This document shows positions 34,294-43,619 of a stretch of 64,000 nt of DNA, piece by piece. Origin of the DNA: Treponema sp. (GTDB taxonomy: Bacteria; Spirochaetota; Spirochaetia; Treponematales; Treponemataceae); assembly GCA_024402505.1 (NCBI GenBank), contig JAKSTP010000003.1:30356-94355 (forward strand), in the 5' to 3' direction. The notes under the pieces were generated by a model. That model worked only from the letters and a program-made list of their open reading frames with translations, was not told the origin of the DNA and searched no databases. The translations under genes and the position numbers were made by a program. Positions within the stretch are counted from its first letter, which is position 1. Every line of letters starts with the position of its first letter.

Positions 34294-35418
34294 TTAGATT
34301 AGCTCCGGGAGACTAAAGATATTAAAGATTGGCAGATTTCCTTTAACTTTGTGCTTAAGTTCGTTCAGAATGCTGAAGAATTTTTTGCGGTCGGCAGTGT
34401 CCATGCGGGTAAACTCTGCAATCAATCTTGTGGAATAAAGAAATTTGTTTTCTTCCAGGTCGGTGTTGGTTTTTGCGCCGGATGCATCTACCATAGAAAA
34501 AAGGTTTCCAGCAAACTCCTTGATTTCCTCTTTTGTAAGTCCTTCAATCCACTGATTTACTGAGTTTTCAAATATTTCGCTTTCCGGTTTTACCTTGTCT
34601 GCAGTTTCAAAATTGGCTCCAAGAATCTGCCAGGAAAGATAATCGTGCTGCATTATGGCAAATTCCGAAGATTTTACAATGGTGCAGTCTTCCATGTGAT
34701 GAAAAATTGCTCCAATCATGCACATTTCGGGATAAAACGAAAGAATCCTGTTTTTAAGGGCTTTGAATTCAGAAGATTCAAGAAGGTGTTTTGGAAGATT
34801 GGGTCCGTCAAAATTGTAAACATTTTTTATTCTGTTTTGAAGGCTTTTTTCGCACACTGTACCTGTGTAAAGTGCAACATTGGCGCCTTTTGAATGGCCT
34901 GAAACAATGAAATCACCTTTAAAAGCAGAAGCGACCTTTTTAAAATATTCAACACCTTCTGCCTGTGAAGGAATTGGATCCATAAAACCAAGATTAAAAT
35001 CTTCGTGCCAGCCTAAAAGTGTGTCGTCGGTGCCCCGGTAAGTTACCATATGAAGATTGCTTTCCAGTTCAAAAACCATGGCTGCAAACTGCATGCATTT
35101 TTCCGTGTCCAGAATATCCTGATAGCCACAAACTTTAATATTTTCAAAACGAACACTTTTCCCGCAAAGTTCAAGAAGATCTACTGTCCGTTCATTCAAT
35201 ACAGCTCCAAGATGACGGCGGGCTTCAAAATCTGGGGAAGCGTGAAATTTTTCACAAACTTCCTTTAATGTTGTTCCCTGGTCCATGGTTACTGGAACAC
35301 AATCCTTTAAATTCAGATAGGAGAGTGCAGTTAGAACCAGAGCATCTACATGACAGAAAGGGGAGGCGGAAAAAGAAAGGTCACCTCGCCAGGAAAGATA
35401 ATCGGTTAAATCGGCCAT
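34294..35418 (-). CDS. Alpha/beta-hydrolase, Mbeg1/DUF2974 lipase-like
   Basis: A 374-residue cytoplasmic protein of the DUF2974 group related to class 3 lipases. The nucleophile elbow is FIVSGHSKGANVALY (GHSKG, about 172) and upstream is MVTYRGTDDTLLGWHED, the oxyanion-side motif of lipase 3. No signal peptide is present, so it works inside the cell. GGAGAAAAC lies 6 nt before the ATG and it starts two bases after the CE2-like gene stop, so the two esterases are co-transcribed. The natural ester is unknown. Confidence 0.78.
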   Translation of the reverse strand: MADLTDYLSWRGDLSFSASPFCHVDALVLTALSYLNLKDCVPVTMDQGTTLKEVCEKFHASPDFEARRHLGAVLNERTVDLLELCGKSVRFENIKVCGYQDILDTEKCMQFAAMVFELESNLHMVTYRGTDDTLLGWHEDFNLGFMDPIPSQAEGVEYFKKVASAFKGDFIVSGHSKGANVALYTGTVCEKSLQNRIKNVYNFDGPNLPKHLLESSEFKALKNRILSFYPEMCMIGAIFHHMEDCTIVKSSEFAIMQHDYLSWQILGANFETADKVKPESEIFENSVNQWIEGLTKEEIKEFAGNLFSMVDASGAKTNTDLEENKFLYSTRLIAEFTRMDTADRKKFFSILNELKHKVKGNLPIFNIFSLPELI

Positions 35419-35420
35419 TT

Positions 35421-36494
35421 TTAGTTTTCTCCAATAATACGTGCAATCAGGTCTGCGGCTCTGCGGTGGGTAAGTGGTCCTGGATGTCCGCGAGAACCTT
35501 TATCTTCTTCAGTTTTTTCTTCTTCAGCCCCAGGCACCTTCAGCAGGAAAACCTTTGAATCTCCAGTTTTGTCTTTATAAGATTCAATGGCGTCTTTTAT
35601 TGCGTAAACCTTGTTATCAATATTCAGCATGCCGTAAACCCACAGGATTTTTGCATCGGGATTGTTGCGGCGGAGCGTTTCAAGGAATGCTTCTGCACCG
35701 GCGGAAATTTTTTTTGCTCCTTCTTCAGTAAGATTGTCGCCGTAAAAAGTAAAATCGTTTACCCCAAGGTTTACTACAATCCAGTGGGGCAGCCAGGAAG
35801 AAAAGTCATATTGATCCTGAGAACCTGTTTCAATCTGATGAGGTGCGTCGTAAAATCCACAGACCTGCTGATAGTAAGGAGGCATGGAGTGACTGTCTAC
35901 ACCATCGTAGGAATGAACAATACCCCAGCCGCACTGGCTTAAAATGCGCACATCGGCATCAAGCTTTCGTTTTACCTGCATGGCGTAATTATTTTCAACA
36001 GTAATCCAGGCACTAATCCAGTCCATATCATCAGGACTTCCGGCCAGTCCTTCACCTGATGTAATGCTGTCGCCAATAAATTCAATATTCAGTTTTTTTT
36101 CTGGGAGAGGACAGAAAGAACCGTCCTTGGAAATGGAAATAGATTTTAAAATGCACTTCTGGCATTTGTCATCTCCCATAGGCTGAGTGTCTTTGAAGAT
36201 TTCAATGTCTTTTTTTGTTGTGCCGTCGAATCCCCGAATCAGGCAGATCCAGTTTTCGCCTTTTGGTGCCATGAATCTTGATACTTTTCGGCCATTTACA
36301 TAAACACAGAGCCAGATGTCATTTGAAGAATAATCAACATCAAAAAGAGCCCACAGTTCCTTGGTTTTTACATTCAGTTCAATGCCGCTGCCACTCCAGA
36401 AAAGAGGAAGCCCTTTTTCAGAAAGAATGCCGGTTCGACCTAAAATCCGTCGGTTTGTAATACTGTTTATTGGATATTCGGAAATATTGTTCAT
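35421..36494 (-). CDS. SGNH-type esterase of the CE2-like class
   Basis: A 357-residue protein with an N-terminal beta-sandwich (about 1-125) and an SGNH hydrolase domain, as in carbohydrate esterase family 2. Key motifs are FIGDSITSGEG (Ser nucleophile, about 137-146), VVNLGVNDFTFYG (Asn block) and RGHPGPLTHRRAADLI (His at the end). No signal peptide is evident, unlike classical secreted CE2 xylan deacetylases, so it may remove acetyl groups from imported oligosaccharides. TATATT lies 6 nt before the ATG, in the same gap as the tpiA terminator. Confidence 0.82.
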   Translation of the reverse strand: MNNISEYPINSITNRRILGRTGILSEKGLPLFWSGSGIELNVKTKELWALFDVDYSSNDIWLCVYVNGRKVSRFMAPKGENWICLIRGFDGTTKKDIEIFKDTQPMGDDKCQKCILKSISISKDGSFCPLPEKKLNIEFIGDSITSGEGLAGSPDDMDWISAWITVENNYAMQVKRKLDADVRILSQCGWGIVHSYDGVDSHSMPPYYQQVCGFYDAPHQIETGSQDQYDFSSWLPHWIVVNLGVNDFTFYGDNLTEEGAKKISAGAEAFLETLRRNNPDAKILWVYGMLNIDNKVYAIKDAIESYKDKTGDSKVFLLKVPGAEEEKTEEDKGSRGHPGPLTHRRAADLIARIIGEN

Positions 36495-36518
36495 AATTTA
36501 AATATAAATAATAAGTGT

Positions 36519-36562
36519 AAAAAAAGCAAAAAAAAGCAGCACCCGGTATATCGAGTGCTGCC
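36519..36562 (-). terminator. Intrinsic terminator of tpiA
   Basis: On the minus strand GCAGCAC and GTGCTGC (36536-36542 and 36555-36561) form a 10-bp stem with one wobble, followed by a run of eight T and a second T-run. Confidence 0.85.
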
Positions 36563-36586
36563 TGTATTAATTCAAAAATAAATTAA

Positions 36587-37336
36587 TTAGCATTCACAGA
36601 TTGGAACGAATGTTTCGGCTTTAAGAGAAGCACCACCGATGAGACCACCGTCGATGTCTTCCTGTGCCAGAAGTTCTGGAGCGTTAGAAGCTTTCATTGA
36701 TCCACCGTACTGGATGATTACTTCGTCTGCAACTTTCTGGTTGTAAAGTTTTGCAATGTATCCACGGATGAATTTGTGGATAGCCTGAGCATCTTCTGGA
36801 GTAGCAGTTTTACCTGTACCAATAGCCCAAACTGGTTCGTAAGCGATTGTTACGTTTTTCATCTGTTCTTCTGTAACACCTGCAAGACCTGCAGAAAGCT
36901 GGAAAGCACAAACCTGTTCTGCTTCACCGGCTTTGCGTTCTGAAAGAAGTTCACCGATACAAAGATCTACTTCAAGACCGCTGTTAAAAGCTTTGCGAAC
37001 TTTTTTGTTGATCAGTTCATCAGATTCACCAATTTCGTGGCGGCGTTCTGAGTGACCAAGAATTACACACTGACATCCGATGTCTTTAAGCATAGCGCAA
37101 GAAACTTCACCTGTGTGAGCACCGTTGTCTGTTGCAGCACAGTCCTGAGCAGCCAGGATGATGTTTGAACCTTTTACAACCTGTGCAACTGCATCAAGGT
37201 ATACGAAAGGAACACCAATCATGAATTTGTTTGTTTTGCCTTTGAGCTGAGCAACCAGGTCTTTAGCCAAAGCAACTGCTTCTGCTTTAGAAGTGTTCAT
37301 TTTCCAGTTACCGGCGATATAATGTGTACGTGCCAT
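36587..37336 (-). CDS. tpiA: Triosephosphate isomerase
   Basis: Interconverts dihydroxyacetone phosphate and glyceraldehyde 3-phosphate in glycolysis. The 249-residue protein has MARTHYIAGNWKMNT, ILGHSERRHEIGES, the catalytic IAYEPVWAIGTGKTATPEDAQ and IIQYGGSM. AGAGG stands 7 nt before the ATG. It is followed by its own terminator and is the last gene on this side before the esterase pair, so it is likely a single-gene unit. Confidence 0.97.
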   Translation of the reverse strand: MARTHYIAGNWKMNTSKAEAVALAKDLVAQLKGKTNKFMIGVPFVYLDAVAQVVKGSNIILAAQDCAATDNGAHTGEVSCAMLKDIGCQCVILGHSERRHEIGESDELINKKVRKAFNSGLEVDLCIGELLSERKAGEAEQVCAFQLSAGLAGVTEEQMKNVTIAYEPVWAIGTGKTATPEDAQAIHKFIRGYIAKLYNQKVADEVIIQYGGSMKASNAPELLAQEDIDGGLIGGASLKAETFVPICEC

Positions 37337-37420
37337 TTATTAACCTCTATAAAATAAAATATATTTCAATAATACTGATTTTGCCTGTCTAAAACAAGTA
37401 AATCATCCATGAGAGAATTA

Positions 37421-38257
37421 CTAAAGTACAAAGTCATTTAGAAAATCTGCGATACCGTCTTCTTCATTGCTGAACCTTGTTACGTATTTTGCAGTCTTCT
37501 TAATGTGATCAATTCCGTTACTCATGGCAACTGAATGGACTGTGCGGATAATCATGCTTTCATCGTTCATGCTGTCACCAAAGCCCATTGTTTTTTCCAT
37601 GGGAATGCCCAGTCTGCCGGCAAGAAGTTCAATGGCTTCACCTTTTCCGCAGTTTGCAGGCATTACTTCCAGAAAAAAAGGTTTGCTTGTAAAAACCACT
37701 GCTCTGTCGCCCAGCTGTTCTTTTAATTTTGGCTGAAATTTTGCAATCTTTTCAGGATCTCCTGGAATTACCATTTTGGAATGTCCCTTTCCAAGAAAAT
37801 CGTAAAAGTGATCAGGAATAATCATTTTAAGGGAAGTGAGTTTTGCATCTACACGAGTCCATTCATTGTCTTCCGAGGCAAAAATGGAGTCGGGATTGTA
37901 AACCTGGCAGGGCAAACCTTCTTCGCAGCAGGCAGTGTAACATTCCTGAAGAATAGAACCAGGTACATTTGCAGTAAAAAGATTTACCCGCTGATGAAGA
38001 TCAAAAATTGTGGATCCGTTGAGGGCAATAAGATAGCGGCCAGCTTCCATGCCGGCAATTTCCAGTTTTCTTACGTAAGGCAAAATGGCATTTTCTGAAC
38101 GTCCTGAACAGAGCACAATGTAAATGCCTTTTTCTGCGGCTCTGAAAATTGCATCCCGGGTTTTTGGCGTAATATCCAGGTCATGATTCAAAAGGGTATC
38201 ATCCAGATCGAAGGCCAGAAGTTTTATATCCAGGTGAGACGATGGTAATTTTGTCAT
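37421..38257 (-). CDS. HAD superfamily hydrolase, Cof type
   Basis: A 278-residue Cof-like phosphatase: nucleophile LLAFDLDDTLLNHDLDITPKT (about 14-34), the second motif LCSGRSENAILPYV and the terminal GFGDSMNDESMIIRTVHSVAMSNG. It shares its class with the HAD gene at 15.9 kb, but the two diverge widely. AGGAG stands about 10 nt before the ATG. It is last in the ctpA-led string, 18 nt after the HD-GYP gene. Confidence 0.88.
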   Translation of the reverse strand: MTKLPSSHLDIKLLAFDLDDTLLNHDLDITPKTRDAIFRAAEKGIYIVLCSGRSENAILPYVRKLEIAGMEAGRYLIALNGSTIFDLHQRVNLFTANVPGSILQECYTACCEEGLPCQVYNPDSIFASEDNEWTRVDAKLTSLKMIIPDHFYDFLGKGHSKMVIPGDPEKIAKFQPKLKEQLGDRAVVFTSKPFFLEVMPANCGKGEAIELLAGRLGIPMEKTMGFGDSMNDESMIIRTVHSVAMSNGIDHIKKTAKYVTRFSNEEDGIADFLNDFVL

Positions 38258-38275
38258 TAAAAACTGCTCCTGGTA

Positions 38276-39670
38276 TCAGTCTTCAGGTTTTTTGCTGGCG
38301 GCCTGTGCTTCGGCGGCTTCCAGTTCATTTTGCTGTTCAATAAAAACCATGTAAGCCTTTTCAACTACAGGACGTGCCTTAATGAAAGCCTTTGCAATGT
38401 CCGGATTGAAATGAGTACCAATACCGTTAGTAATTATAGAGAAAGATTCGTCCAGTGTCATGGCTGCACGGTAACATCGCTTTTGAGAAACGGCGTCGAA
38501 AACATCGGCAACAGCCATAATCTGGCCTGAAAGCGGAATTTCACTGCCTTTTAATCCCCGTGGATAACCTGAACCGTCCCATTTTTCGTGATGAGTGTAA
38601 GCCATTTCCCAGGCAAGTTCCTGGAATACAGGGTCCCCGATTTTATTCAGACTGTCCTTAATGATTTTTGCCCCGAATTCAGGGTGTTTTTTAATAAGGG
38701 CGTATTCTTCGTCTGTAAGTTTTCCCGGTTTTGAAAGTACAGCATTTGGAATAGGCAATTTTCCAAGATCGTGAAGTGCTGCAGCCTGGGAAAGACGGTT
38801 TGTCCAGTCTTTATTTACCAGTTTTCGGTCAAAATTGATTTTAAGAAGTTCATCAGCAATAATCTGAACGTATTTTCTAGTGCGTTTAATATGTTCACCG
38901 GTATTCTTTTCCCTGGCTTCAATAATTTCCGCAAATGAGTTGATGGTGTCATTGTGCACCTTGTTTTTTTCGTGGACAGTAAGTGACTTGTAAATAAAAG
39001 CTTCTGTAAGTGCGTTTCCAAGACCAAGAATCAGAATATGTGGGAAGAAACTCTGGATAATGGCAACTCCACCCTGAGTAACAAGGAATGCAATGATAGG
39101 TCGGCGTTCCCGGTGGGACATGTTTTTCCATCCTACCGAGAAGGTGATGATAGCACAGAAGGCACAGAAGGCACCGTAATAATATGTTGCAGTTGTGCCT
39201 GTTCCGTAACTCCATGCATGATAACCATCGCCATCAAAATAAAGTGGTTCAATAATTGCCATAATCGAAACCATTATTGCACCAACAGAAAGAAGCAGAA
39301 CAACAACATTAATGATTTTTGATCCTTTTTTACCAATTCCTCTGTAATGACAGGCGTTTGCTACATAAATGAGGATTGTGTACAAAAAAGATACTGTAAG
39401 GACAATGTAGGCTTTTCCAAAAAAGTGGGTCCAGAAATTGAGCCAGGGGGAAATCTCATAACCCAGAAGCTTATAGGAAATATAGTAGGTAATAAAAATA
39501 ACACTGGTAATATCAACAAGGAGATTCAGAATACAAATGACAATCTGAACAACAAATATGATTGTACGTCTTGTTACCCGGGTGAATTCACCAATGAAAA
39601 AGGAGAGAAAGAAAACAGTAAAGAGTAAAGCGGCCAGCTGGAACGCTATGTTGAAGTTAGTAATATCCAA
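38276..39670 (-). CDS. Membrane HD-GYP domain protein, c-di-GMP phosphodiesterase
   Basis: A 464-residue protein with about seven transmembrane segments (residues 8-230) followed by an HD-GYP domain. The HD is in HDLGKLPIPNAVLSKPGKL (about 298), with upstream His in EHIKRTRKYVQ and the downstream HHEKWDGSGYPRGLKGSEIPL (GYP about 366) and ADVFDAVSQKRCYR. All expected metal and GYP residues are present, so it should cleave c-di-GMP to pGpG or GMP. The start is TTG 39670 with AAGGA 5 nt before. It lies in a string with trmJ and a HAD gene. Confidence 0.9.
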   Translation of the reverse strand: MDITNFNIAFQLAALLFTVFFLSFFIGEFTRVTRRTIIFVVQIVICILNLLVDITSVIFITYYISYKLLGYEISPWLNFWTHFFGKAYIVLTVSFLYTILIYVANACHYRGIGKKGSKIINVVVLLLSVGAIMVSIMAIIEPLYFDGDGYHAWSYGTGTTATYYYGAFCAFCAIITFSVGWKNMSHRERRPIIAFLVTQGGVAIIQSFFPHILILGLGNALTEAFIYKSLTVHEKNKVHNDTINSFAEIIEAREKNTGEHIKRTRKYVQIIADELLKINFDRKLVNKDWTNRLSQAAALHDLGKLPIPNAVLSKPGKLTDEEYALIKKHPEFGAKIIKDSLNKIGDPVFQELAWEMAYTHHEKWDGSGYPRGLKGSEIPLSGQIMAVADVFDAVSQKRCYRAAMTLDESFSIITNGIGTHFNPDIAKAFIKARPVVEKAYMVFIEQQNELEAAEAQAASKKPED

Positions 39671-39686
39671 GACAATCCTTGGCTTG

Positions 39687-40427
39687 TTATGTGTTTTTCG
39701 ACTCCTCTGCCGATTTTGACTGAATCAACCCCGCTGCTTTAGAAAAGACTTTTTCAATATATTGTGCCTCACTTTCGCTCATGGCACTTCTTGCAAGAAG
39801 ACTTCTCCAAAACCGTTCCATATCATCCCGCCCAGTAATGTGGAAAAATCCGATTTTCTGCAAATTATCACATATATTATTTACTGAAATGTCTATTCTA
39901 TCAAGTGAAATTGGCGTAAATCCTGTAAGATTTTTCGAATTTTCTCTAAAAAGTGAATACAGAATGATCTGAACTGCGTGACTTAAATTAAGGCTTGCAA
40001 AGTCGGGACATGAGGGAATGGTAACGCCAACTGTGCATTCGGAAAACTGCTCGTCTGTAAGGCCCGTGCGTTCGTTTCCAAAAACAACAGCAATCTTTGC
40101 TTCTTCTGAAATAGGGTTTACATGGGAAGCAAATTCTTCAGGCAGAAAAAGTTTTTCTTTCCGCTTTTTACCACGGCGGCGTGTAGTTCCGGCACTAATG
40201 GCACAGTCTTTTGTTGCTTCTGTAATGGAAGAAAAGAATTTCACATTTTCATAGATTGGAAAGGCGTGTATGGCCAGAATGCGGATACGTTCTTCATCAT
40301 AATTTTCACGTTCACCAACAATGCGAAGAATTTTTACTCCGTTGTTAGCCATTGCACGGCATGCTGCGCCAATATTTCTGCTTTCGTCCGGGTGATCCAG
40401 AACAACTACAATATTTTCTGTCTTCAA
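39687..40427 (-). CDS. TrmJ-like tRNA 2'-O-methyltransferase (SPOUT)
   Basis: Ribose methylation of position 32 in tRNA is the likely reaction, by analogy with TrmJ. The 246 residues carry the SPOUT knot motifs NIVVVLDHPDESRNIGAACRAM (1), AVVFGNERTGLTDEQF (2, about 117) and FASLNLSHAVQIILYSLF (3, about 147). C-terminal residues are as in TrmJ. The start is TTG 40427, with AGGAT 6 nt before. It sits 15 nt after the transferase gene at 40.4 kb, in the same transcript. Confidence 0.82.
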   Translation of the reverse strand: MKTENIVVVLDHPDESRNIGAACRAMANNGVKILRIVGERENYDEERIRILAIHAFPIYENVKFFSSITEATKDCAISAGTTRRRGKKRKEKLFLPEEFASHVNPISEEAKIAVVFGNERTGLTDEQFSECTVGVTIPSCPDFASLNLSHAVQIILYSLFRENSKNLTGFTPISLDRIDISVNNICDNLQKIGFFHITGRDDMERFWRSLLARSAMSESEAQYIEKVFSKAAGLIQSKSAEESKNT

Positions 40428-40442
40428 TTTTATATCCTGAAA

Positions 40443-41183
40443 TTATTTGCCTTTCTTAAAAAGACGGTAGCAAAGAAGAACGATTTTATACCACATGTAA
40501 GGGAAAATGAGGAAAATCTTGAAAGGGTTGTGTCCAATTTCTACCCAGATTTCCTTTCCCTTTTCAAAAGTTTTTGGATTTACTCTTTTTACGCGTTCAG
40601 AGAAGATACCAAAAGCATCTTTATAATATAGGAAAATGCTGGAGGAAAAACGGTTTCGGCGTCGGTAAGCCCAGCAATCCTTTTCTTTAATGCCGTCGCT
40701 TATAAGAACAAGGGAGGCCTGACTTTTGAAAATAGCCTGAACAATATCATCTTCCACGTTTTTTGGATAATAACCTACGTAGCGGCCTACAATGTGCAGG
40801 TTGCGGTAAGTTTCCCGGATATTTCTTTCGGCTTTCTGAAGGGTTTTTTTATTTGATCCCAGCATGAAAAGTGATTTGTAATGATCTTCCAGAATTGAAA
40901 GAATCTGGATTACAGCGTCAAAAGGATTGTAGCGGGTTGGCACATTTTTCTTAAGGAATTTTGCGCCTTTAATGATGCTCTTTGAAACAGGCAGAATAAG
41001 ATCCGCATTTTTAAGTGCTTCAGCAAAATCTCCCTTTCGGCGTGCTTTCAACAGGTTCCAGACAGAAAGAAAAATAATCTGTTTTGTTCCCGGTTTAGCA
41101 AGCATTTCCTGCACTTCAGCTTCCAGGTTTTCTGGCCGGCAGATGTCTACCGGTACTCCGATTACAGAAATTCTTTCTATCAT
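40443..41183 (-). CDS. WecG/TagA/CpsF-family glycosyltransferase
   Basis: A 246-residue transferase of the GT26 class that adds an amino-sugar to a lipid-linked precursor of cell-surface polysaccharide. Family marks are LFMLGSNKKTLQKAERNI (about 108), IVGRYVGYYPK and SLVLISDGIKEKDCW, and the end IFLIFPYMWYK is a membrane-associated helix. The start is ATG 41183 with GGGAGG 6 nt before; the longer frame runs back into rsmE. It lies in the ctpA-led string. Its acceptor is unknown, and treponemes lack classical O-antigen operons here. Confidence 0.78.
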   Translation of the reverse strand: MIERISVIGVPVDICRPENLEAEVQEMLAKPGTKQIIFLSVWNLLKARRKGDFAEALKNADLILPVSKSIIKGAKFLKKNVPTRYNPFDAVIQILSILEDHYKSLFMLGSNKKTLQKAERNIRETYRNLHIVGRYVGYYPKNVEDDIVQAIFKSQASLVLISDGIKEKDCWAYRRRNRFSSSIFLYYKDAFGIFSERVKRVNPKTFEKGKEIWVEIGHNPFKIFLIFPYMWYKIVLLCYRLFKKGK

Positions 41184-41212
41184 TTTATCCTCCCACAGGA
41201 TCAAAGGTTTAG

Positions 41213-41986
41213 CTATTCTGCTTTTGCGGTGCTTTTTGCTACCTGAACGGCTGCTAATCCATACAGGGCGGCAGTTTCGCATCTTAATATATTAACGGCA
41301 AAATGAAGGCGGCCGAAAAGACCTTTTTCAAGGATTTCTACTTCTTCAGGACTGATTCCGCCTTCGCTTCCAACGGCAATGGCAATATTTCTAACTTCCG
41401 GTAAAGTGATTTTCCCTGGAAATTCGGCGCAGTTTTCGGTGCGTTCGGAAAGAACAAAGGCGGCTTTTTCATTTTCCGGGGCCAGGTTTTTCCAGTATTC
41501 CACAGCTTCTTCCAGTGTAAGGGGATCAAGAATCTCCGTATTTACCGGTGAACCTGACTGCTGGCGAGCCTCTTTTACAATCTTTTCAAAGCGTTCTCTT
41601 TTTGTGCTTACGGCCTGAACGCTGGACTTTTCACTGTACTTACCAAAAACCGGAATGATTTTAAGCACGCCGCACTCTGTTGCCGATTTGACAATCAGTT
41701 CGAATTTCTGCGGACGGGGCATAAACTGAAAAAGATAGTAATTAATGCCGTTTCCTTCTATATTTTGGGCAGGTGCGGTGTCGGCGCAAATCTGCAGCTC
41801 AATGATTTTATTGTCGTCGTCAATGGAAGCCAGTGTCATATTCTGAAGCTTTCCGTCTGGCAAACGCACGTCAATCATGTCTCCTTTTTTTGATCTCAAT
41901 ACCTGCCGAAAGTAACGGTAATCTTTTCCCGATATGGTGAGGATTCCTTTTTTGTCCAAAGCCACAGAACTTACAAACTGGCGCAT
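41213..41986 (-). CDS. rsmE: 16S rRNA (uracil-1498-N3) methyltransferase RsmE
   Basis: Methylates U1498 of 16S rRNA. The 257-residue protein has an N-terminal PUA-like part (YRYFRQVLRSKKGDMIDVR) and a SPOUT domain with SATECGVLKIIPVFGKYS (about 110), IAVGSEGGISPEEVEILEKG and VNILRCETAALYGLAAVQ at the knot. It lies 18 nt after the ctpA stop with no clear ribosome site (AGATAAAAA), so it depends on the ctpA transcript. Confidence 0.93.
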   Translation of the reverse strand: MRQFVSSVALDKKGILTISGKDYRYFRQVLRSKKGDMIDVRLPDGKLQNMTLASIDDDNKIIELQICADTAPAQNIEGNGINYYLFQFMPRPQKFELIVKSATECGVLKIIPVFGKYSEKSSVQAVSTKRERFEKIVKEARQQSGSPVNTEILDPLTLEEAVEYWKNLAPENEKAAFVLSERTENCAEFPGKITLPEVRNIAIAVGSEGGISPEEVEILEKGLFGRLHFAVNILRCETAALYGLAAVQVAKSTAKAE

Positions 41987-42004
41987 TTTTTATCTGAAAG
42001 ATTG

Positions 42005-43465
42005 CTATTCGGTTTTTGCCGATTCAGCTTCAAGTTCCATTTCTTTAAGGGTTTTGGCATTTTTAATAAGTGCCGTAAAGTTTTCTTTTTCGATGATTTC
42101 AAGAGCCTTCTGCAGCTGAATGTCGTAATCCAGGTCGAAAAGCGGTGCTGCTTTGTGTCTCTGGGTTTCAACACGTACAAGGCGGCGCATAAGGCGGGCT
42201 TCAAGTGGATAAGTTTCGCAGAGTTTTGCAGCATATGTTGAAATATCGGCTTCAGTCATTTTTGGATGAGCTGTTACGTAATCTTCAATTTCTTTTGAAT
42301 TAATAAGATCCAGATAGATTTTGCTTTCTTCGTCGGTAAGGTCAGGGAAGGCTACTTCAACATCTGGCTGAATACCAACTTTATCAATACAAACATCACT
42401 TGGTGTGTAGTAACGTGCAACTGTATATTTAAAAGCGTCGTTGTCAAAAAGATAGCTTACCTGCTGAACAAGTCCTTTACCGTAAGAACGGGTTCCAACA
42501 AGATAGGCAACGTGGTAATCCTTAAGACATCCCGAAACAATTTCGCTGGCAGAAGCAGAACCACGGTTAATAAGGATAATAACCGGCATTCCCTTTGGAA
42601 CTGTAGTTTTTGCAGCAGTAGCATTGAAAGACTGGTTTTCAAAAAGAACACGGCTCTTTGTTGTTACAACAGGTCCTTTATCAATAAACTTGTCGCAAAC
42701 ATCAACGGCACTTGTAATAAGTCCGCCCGGGTTGTCGCGAAGGTCAATAATCAGTGAGGTATAACCGCTTTTTTCAAAGGAATCCAAAGCGTCCTGCATG
42801 CGGTGGGCTGTATCCGGTGTAAATTCAATAAGCCGAACATAACCGGTTTTTCCAATCATGCCGTATTTTACAGTTGGCACTTCAATAAGTTCCCGGACAA
42901 GAGTTACATCAAAAGTCATGTTTTTGCCCCGGAGGATTGAAACTGTAACCGGAAGACCAACTTCACCTCGCAGATGGCCAAGTACATCATCCATAGACAT
43001 TTCCGGTGTTGGAAGTCCGTTGATGGCAGTAATAAGATCTCCTGTAACAATGCCGGCACGGAAACCTGGAGTGTCTTCCAAAGGAGTTACAACTTCTACA
43101 TAGGCAGGTTTATCTGGAGAATTGACGGTAAGTTTAGAAATGGAAAGACCTACGCCTCCAAAGGAACCTGTTGTAGTATCATTTATATCCCGAAGATAAT
43201 CACTATCCATGTAAGTGGTATAAGGATCGCCAATAGAACTGAGCATTCCTTTCAAAGCACCTTCATAAAGCAGTTTTGGATCCAGTTCATCAACATAATT
43301 CTGCTGGAGGAATTCAAAAACAGAATTGATTCGTTTCATGTATTGGAAACTGGAAACTTTGTTCTGATTTGCGGTTGGTGCTGCAGACTGTGCAAAAAGC
43401 TGCGAAGAAAAGATAGAAAGTACAAAATAAGATAGTACTACGGTCAGTTTTTCAAATTTTTTCAT
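42005..43465 (-). CDS. C-terminal processing protease (S41 family, CtpA-like)
   Basis: A 486-residue exported protease. A signal peptide (LTVVLSYFVLSIFSSQLFA) is followed by a PDZ domain (about 90-180; GVGLSISKL, GIVTGDLITAINGLPT) and the tail-specific protease core with Ser in GSASASEIVSG and Lys in YGKGLVQQV (about 320-345). It should cleave periplasmic proteins near their C-terminus. It leads a six-gene string (ctpA-rsmE-transferase-trmJ-HD-GYP-HAD). TTGCTA-N17-TATACT ends 7 nt before ATG 43465, with no ribosome site. Confidence 0.93.
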   Translation of the reverse strand: MKKFEKLTVVLSYFVLSIFSSQLFAQSAAPTANQNKVSSFQYMKRINSVFEFLQQNYVDELDPKLLYEGALKGMLSSIGDPYTTYMDSDYLRDINDTTTGSFGGVGLSISKLTVNSPDKPAYVEVVTPLEDTPGFRAGIVTGDLITAINGLPTPEMSMDDVLGHLRGEVGLPVTVSILRGKNMTFDVTLVRELIEVPTVKYGMIGKTGYVRLIEFTPDTAHRMQDALDSFEKSGYTSLIIDLRDNPGGLITSAVDVCDKFIDKGPVVTTKSRVLFENQSFNATAAKTTVPKGMPVIILINRGSASASEIVSGCLKDYHVAYLVGTRSYGKGLVQQVSYLFDNDAFKYTVARYYTPSDVCIDKVGIQPDVEVAFPDLTDEESKIYLDLINSKEIEDYVTAHPKMTEADISTYAAKLCETYPLEARLMRRLVRVETQRHKAAPLFDLDYDIQLQKALEIIEKENFTALIKNAKTLKEMELEAESAKTE

Positions 43466-43472
43466 ATTATAT

Positions 43473-43501
43473 AGTATAAAGTTTTAATAGCCGATTAGCA
43501 A
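43473..43501 (-). promoter_or_regulatory. Leaderless-type promoter of ctpA
   Basis: TTGCTA (43496-43501), exactly 17 nt, TATACT (43473-43478), then 7 nt (ATATAAT) to the ATG. The expected start site falls on or next to the A of ATG. Confidence 0.65.
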
Positions 43502-43541
43502 TAATATTTCGTTTTATAAAATGGAGAAAATAGAGAAAATG

Positions 43542-43570
43542 TTGATATTTCTTGAAAAGGGTGATACACT
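43542..43570 (+). promoter_or_regulatory. Candidate promoter of the MCP gene
   Basis: TTGATA (43542-43547), 17 nt and TACACT (43565-43570). It leaves a 45-nt leader with ATAGGAG as ribosome site. The -10 is off consensus. Confidence 0.4.
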
Positions 43571-43619
43571 TGGAAATGGAGATTTTCAGTTATATAGTTT
43601 TGTCGTATAGGAGTTTTTC

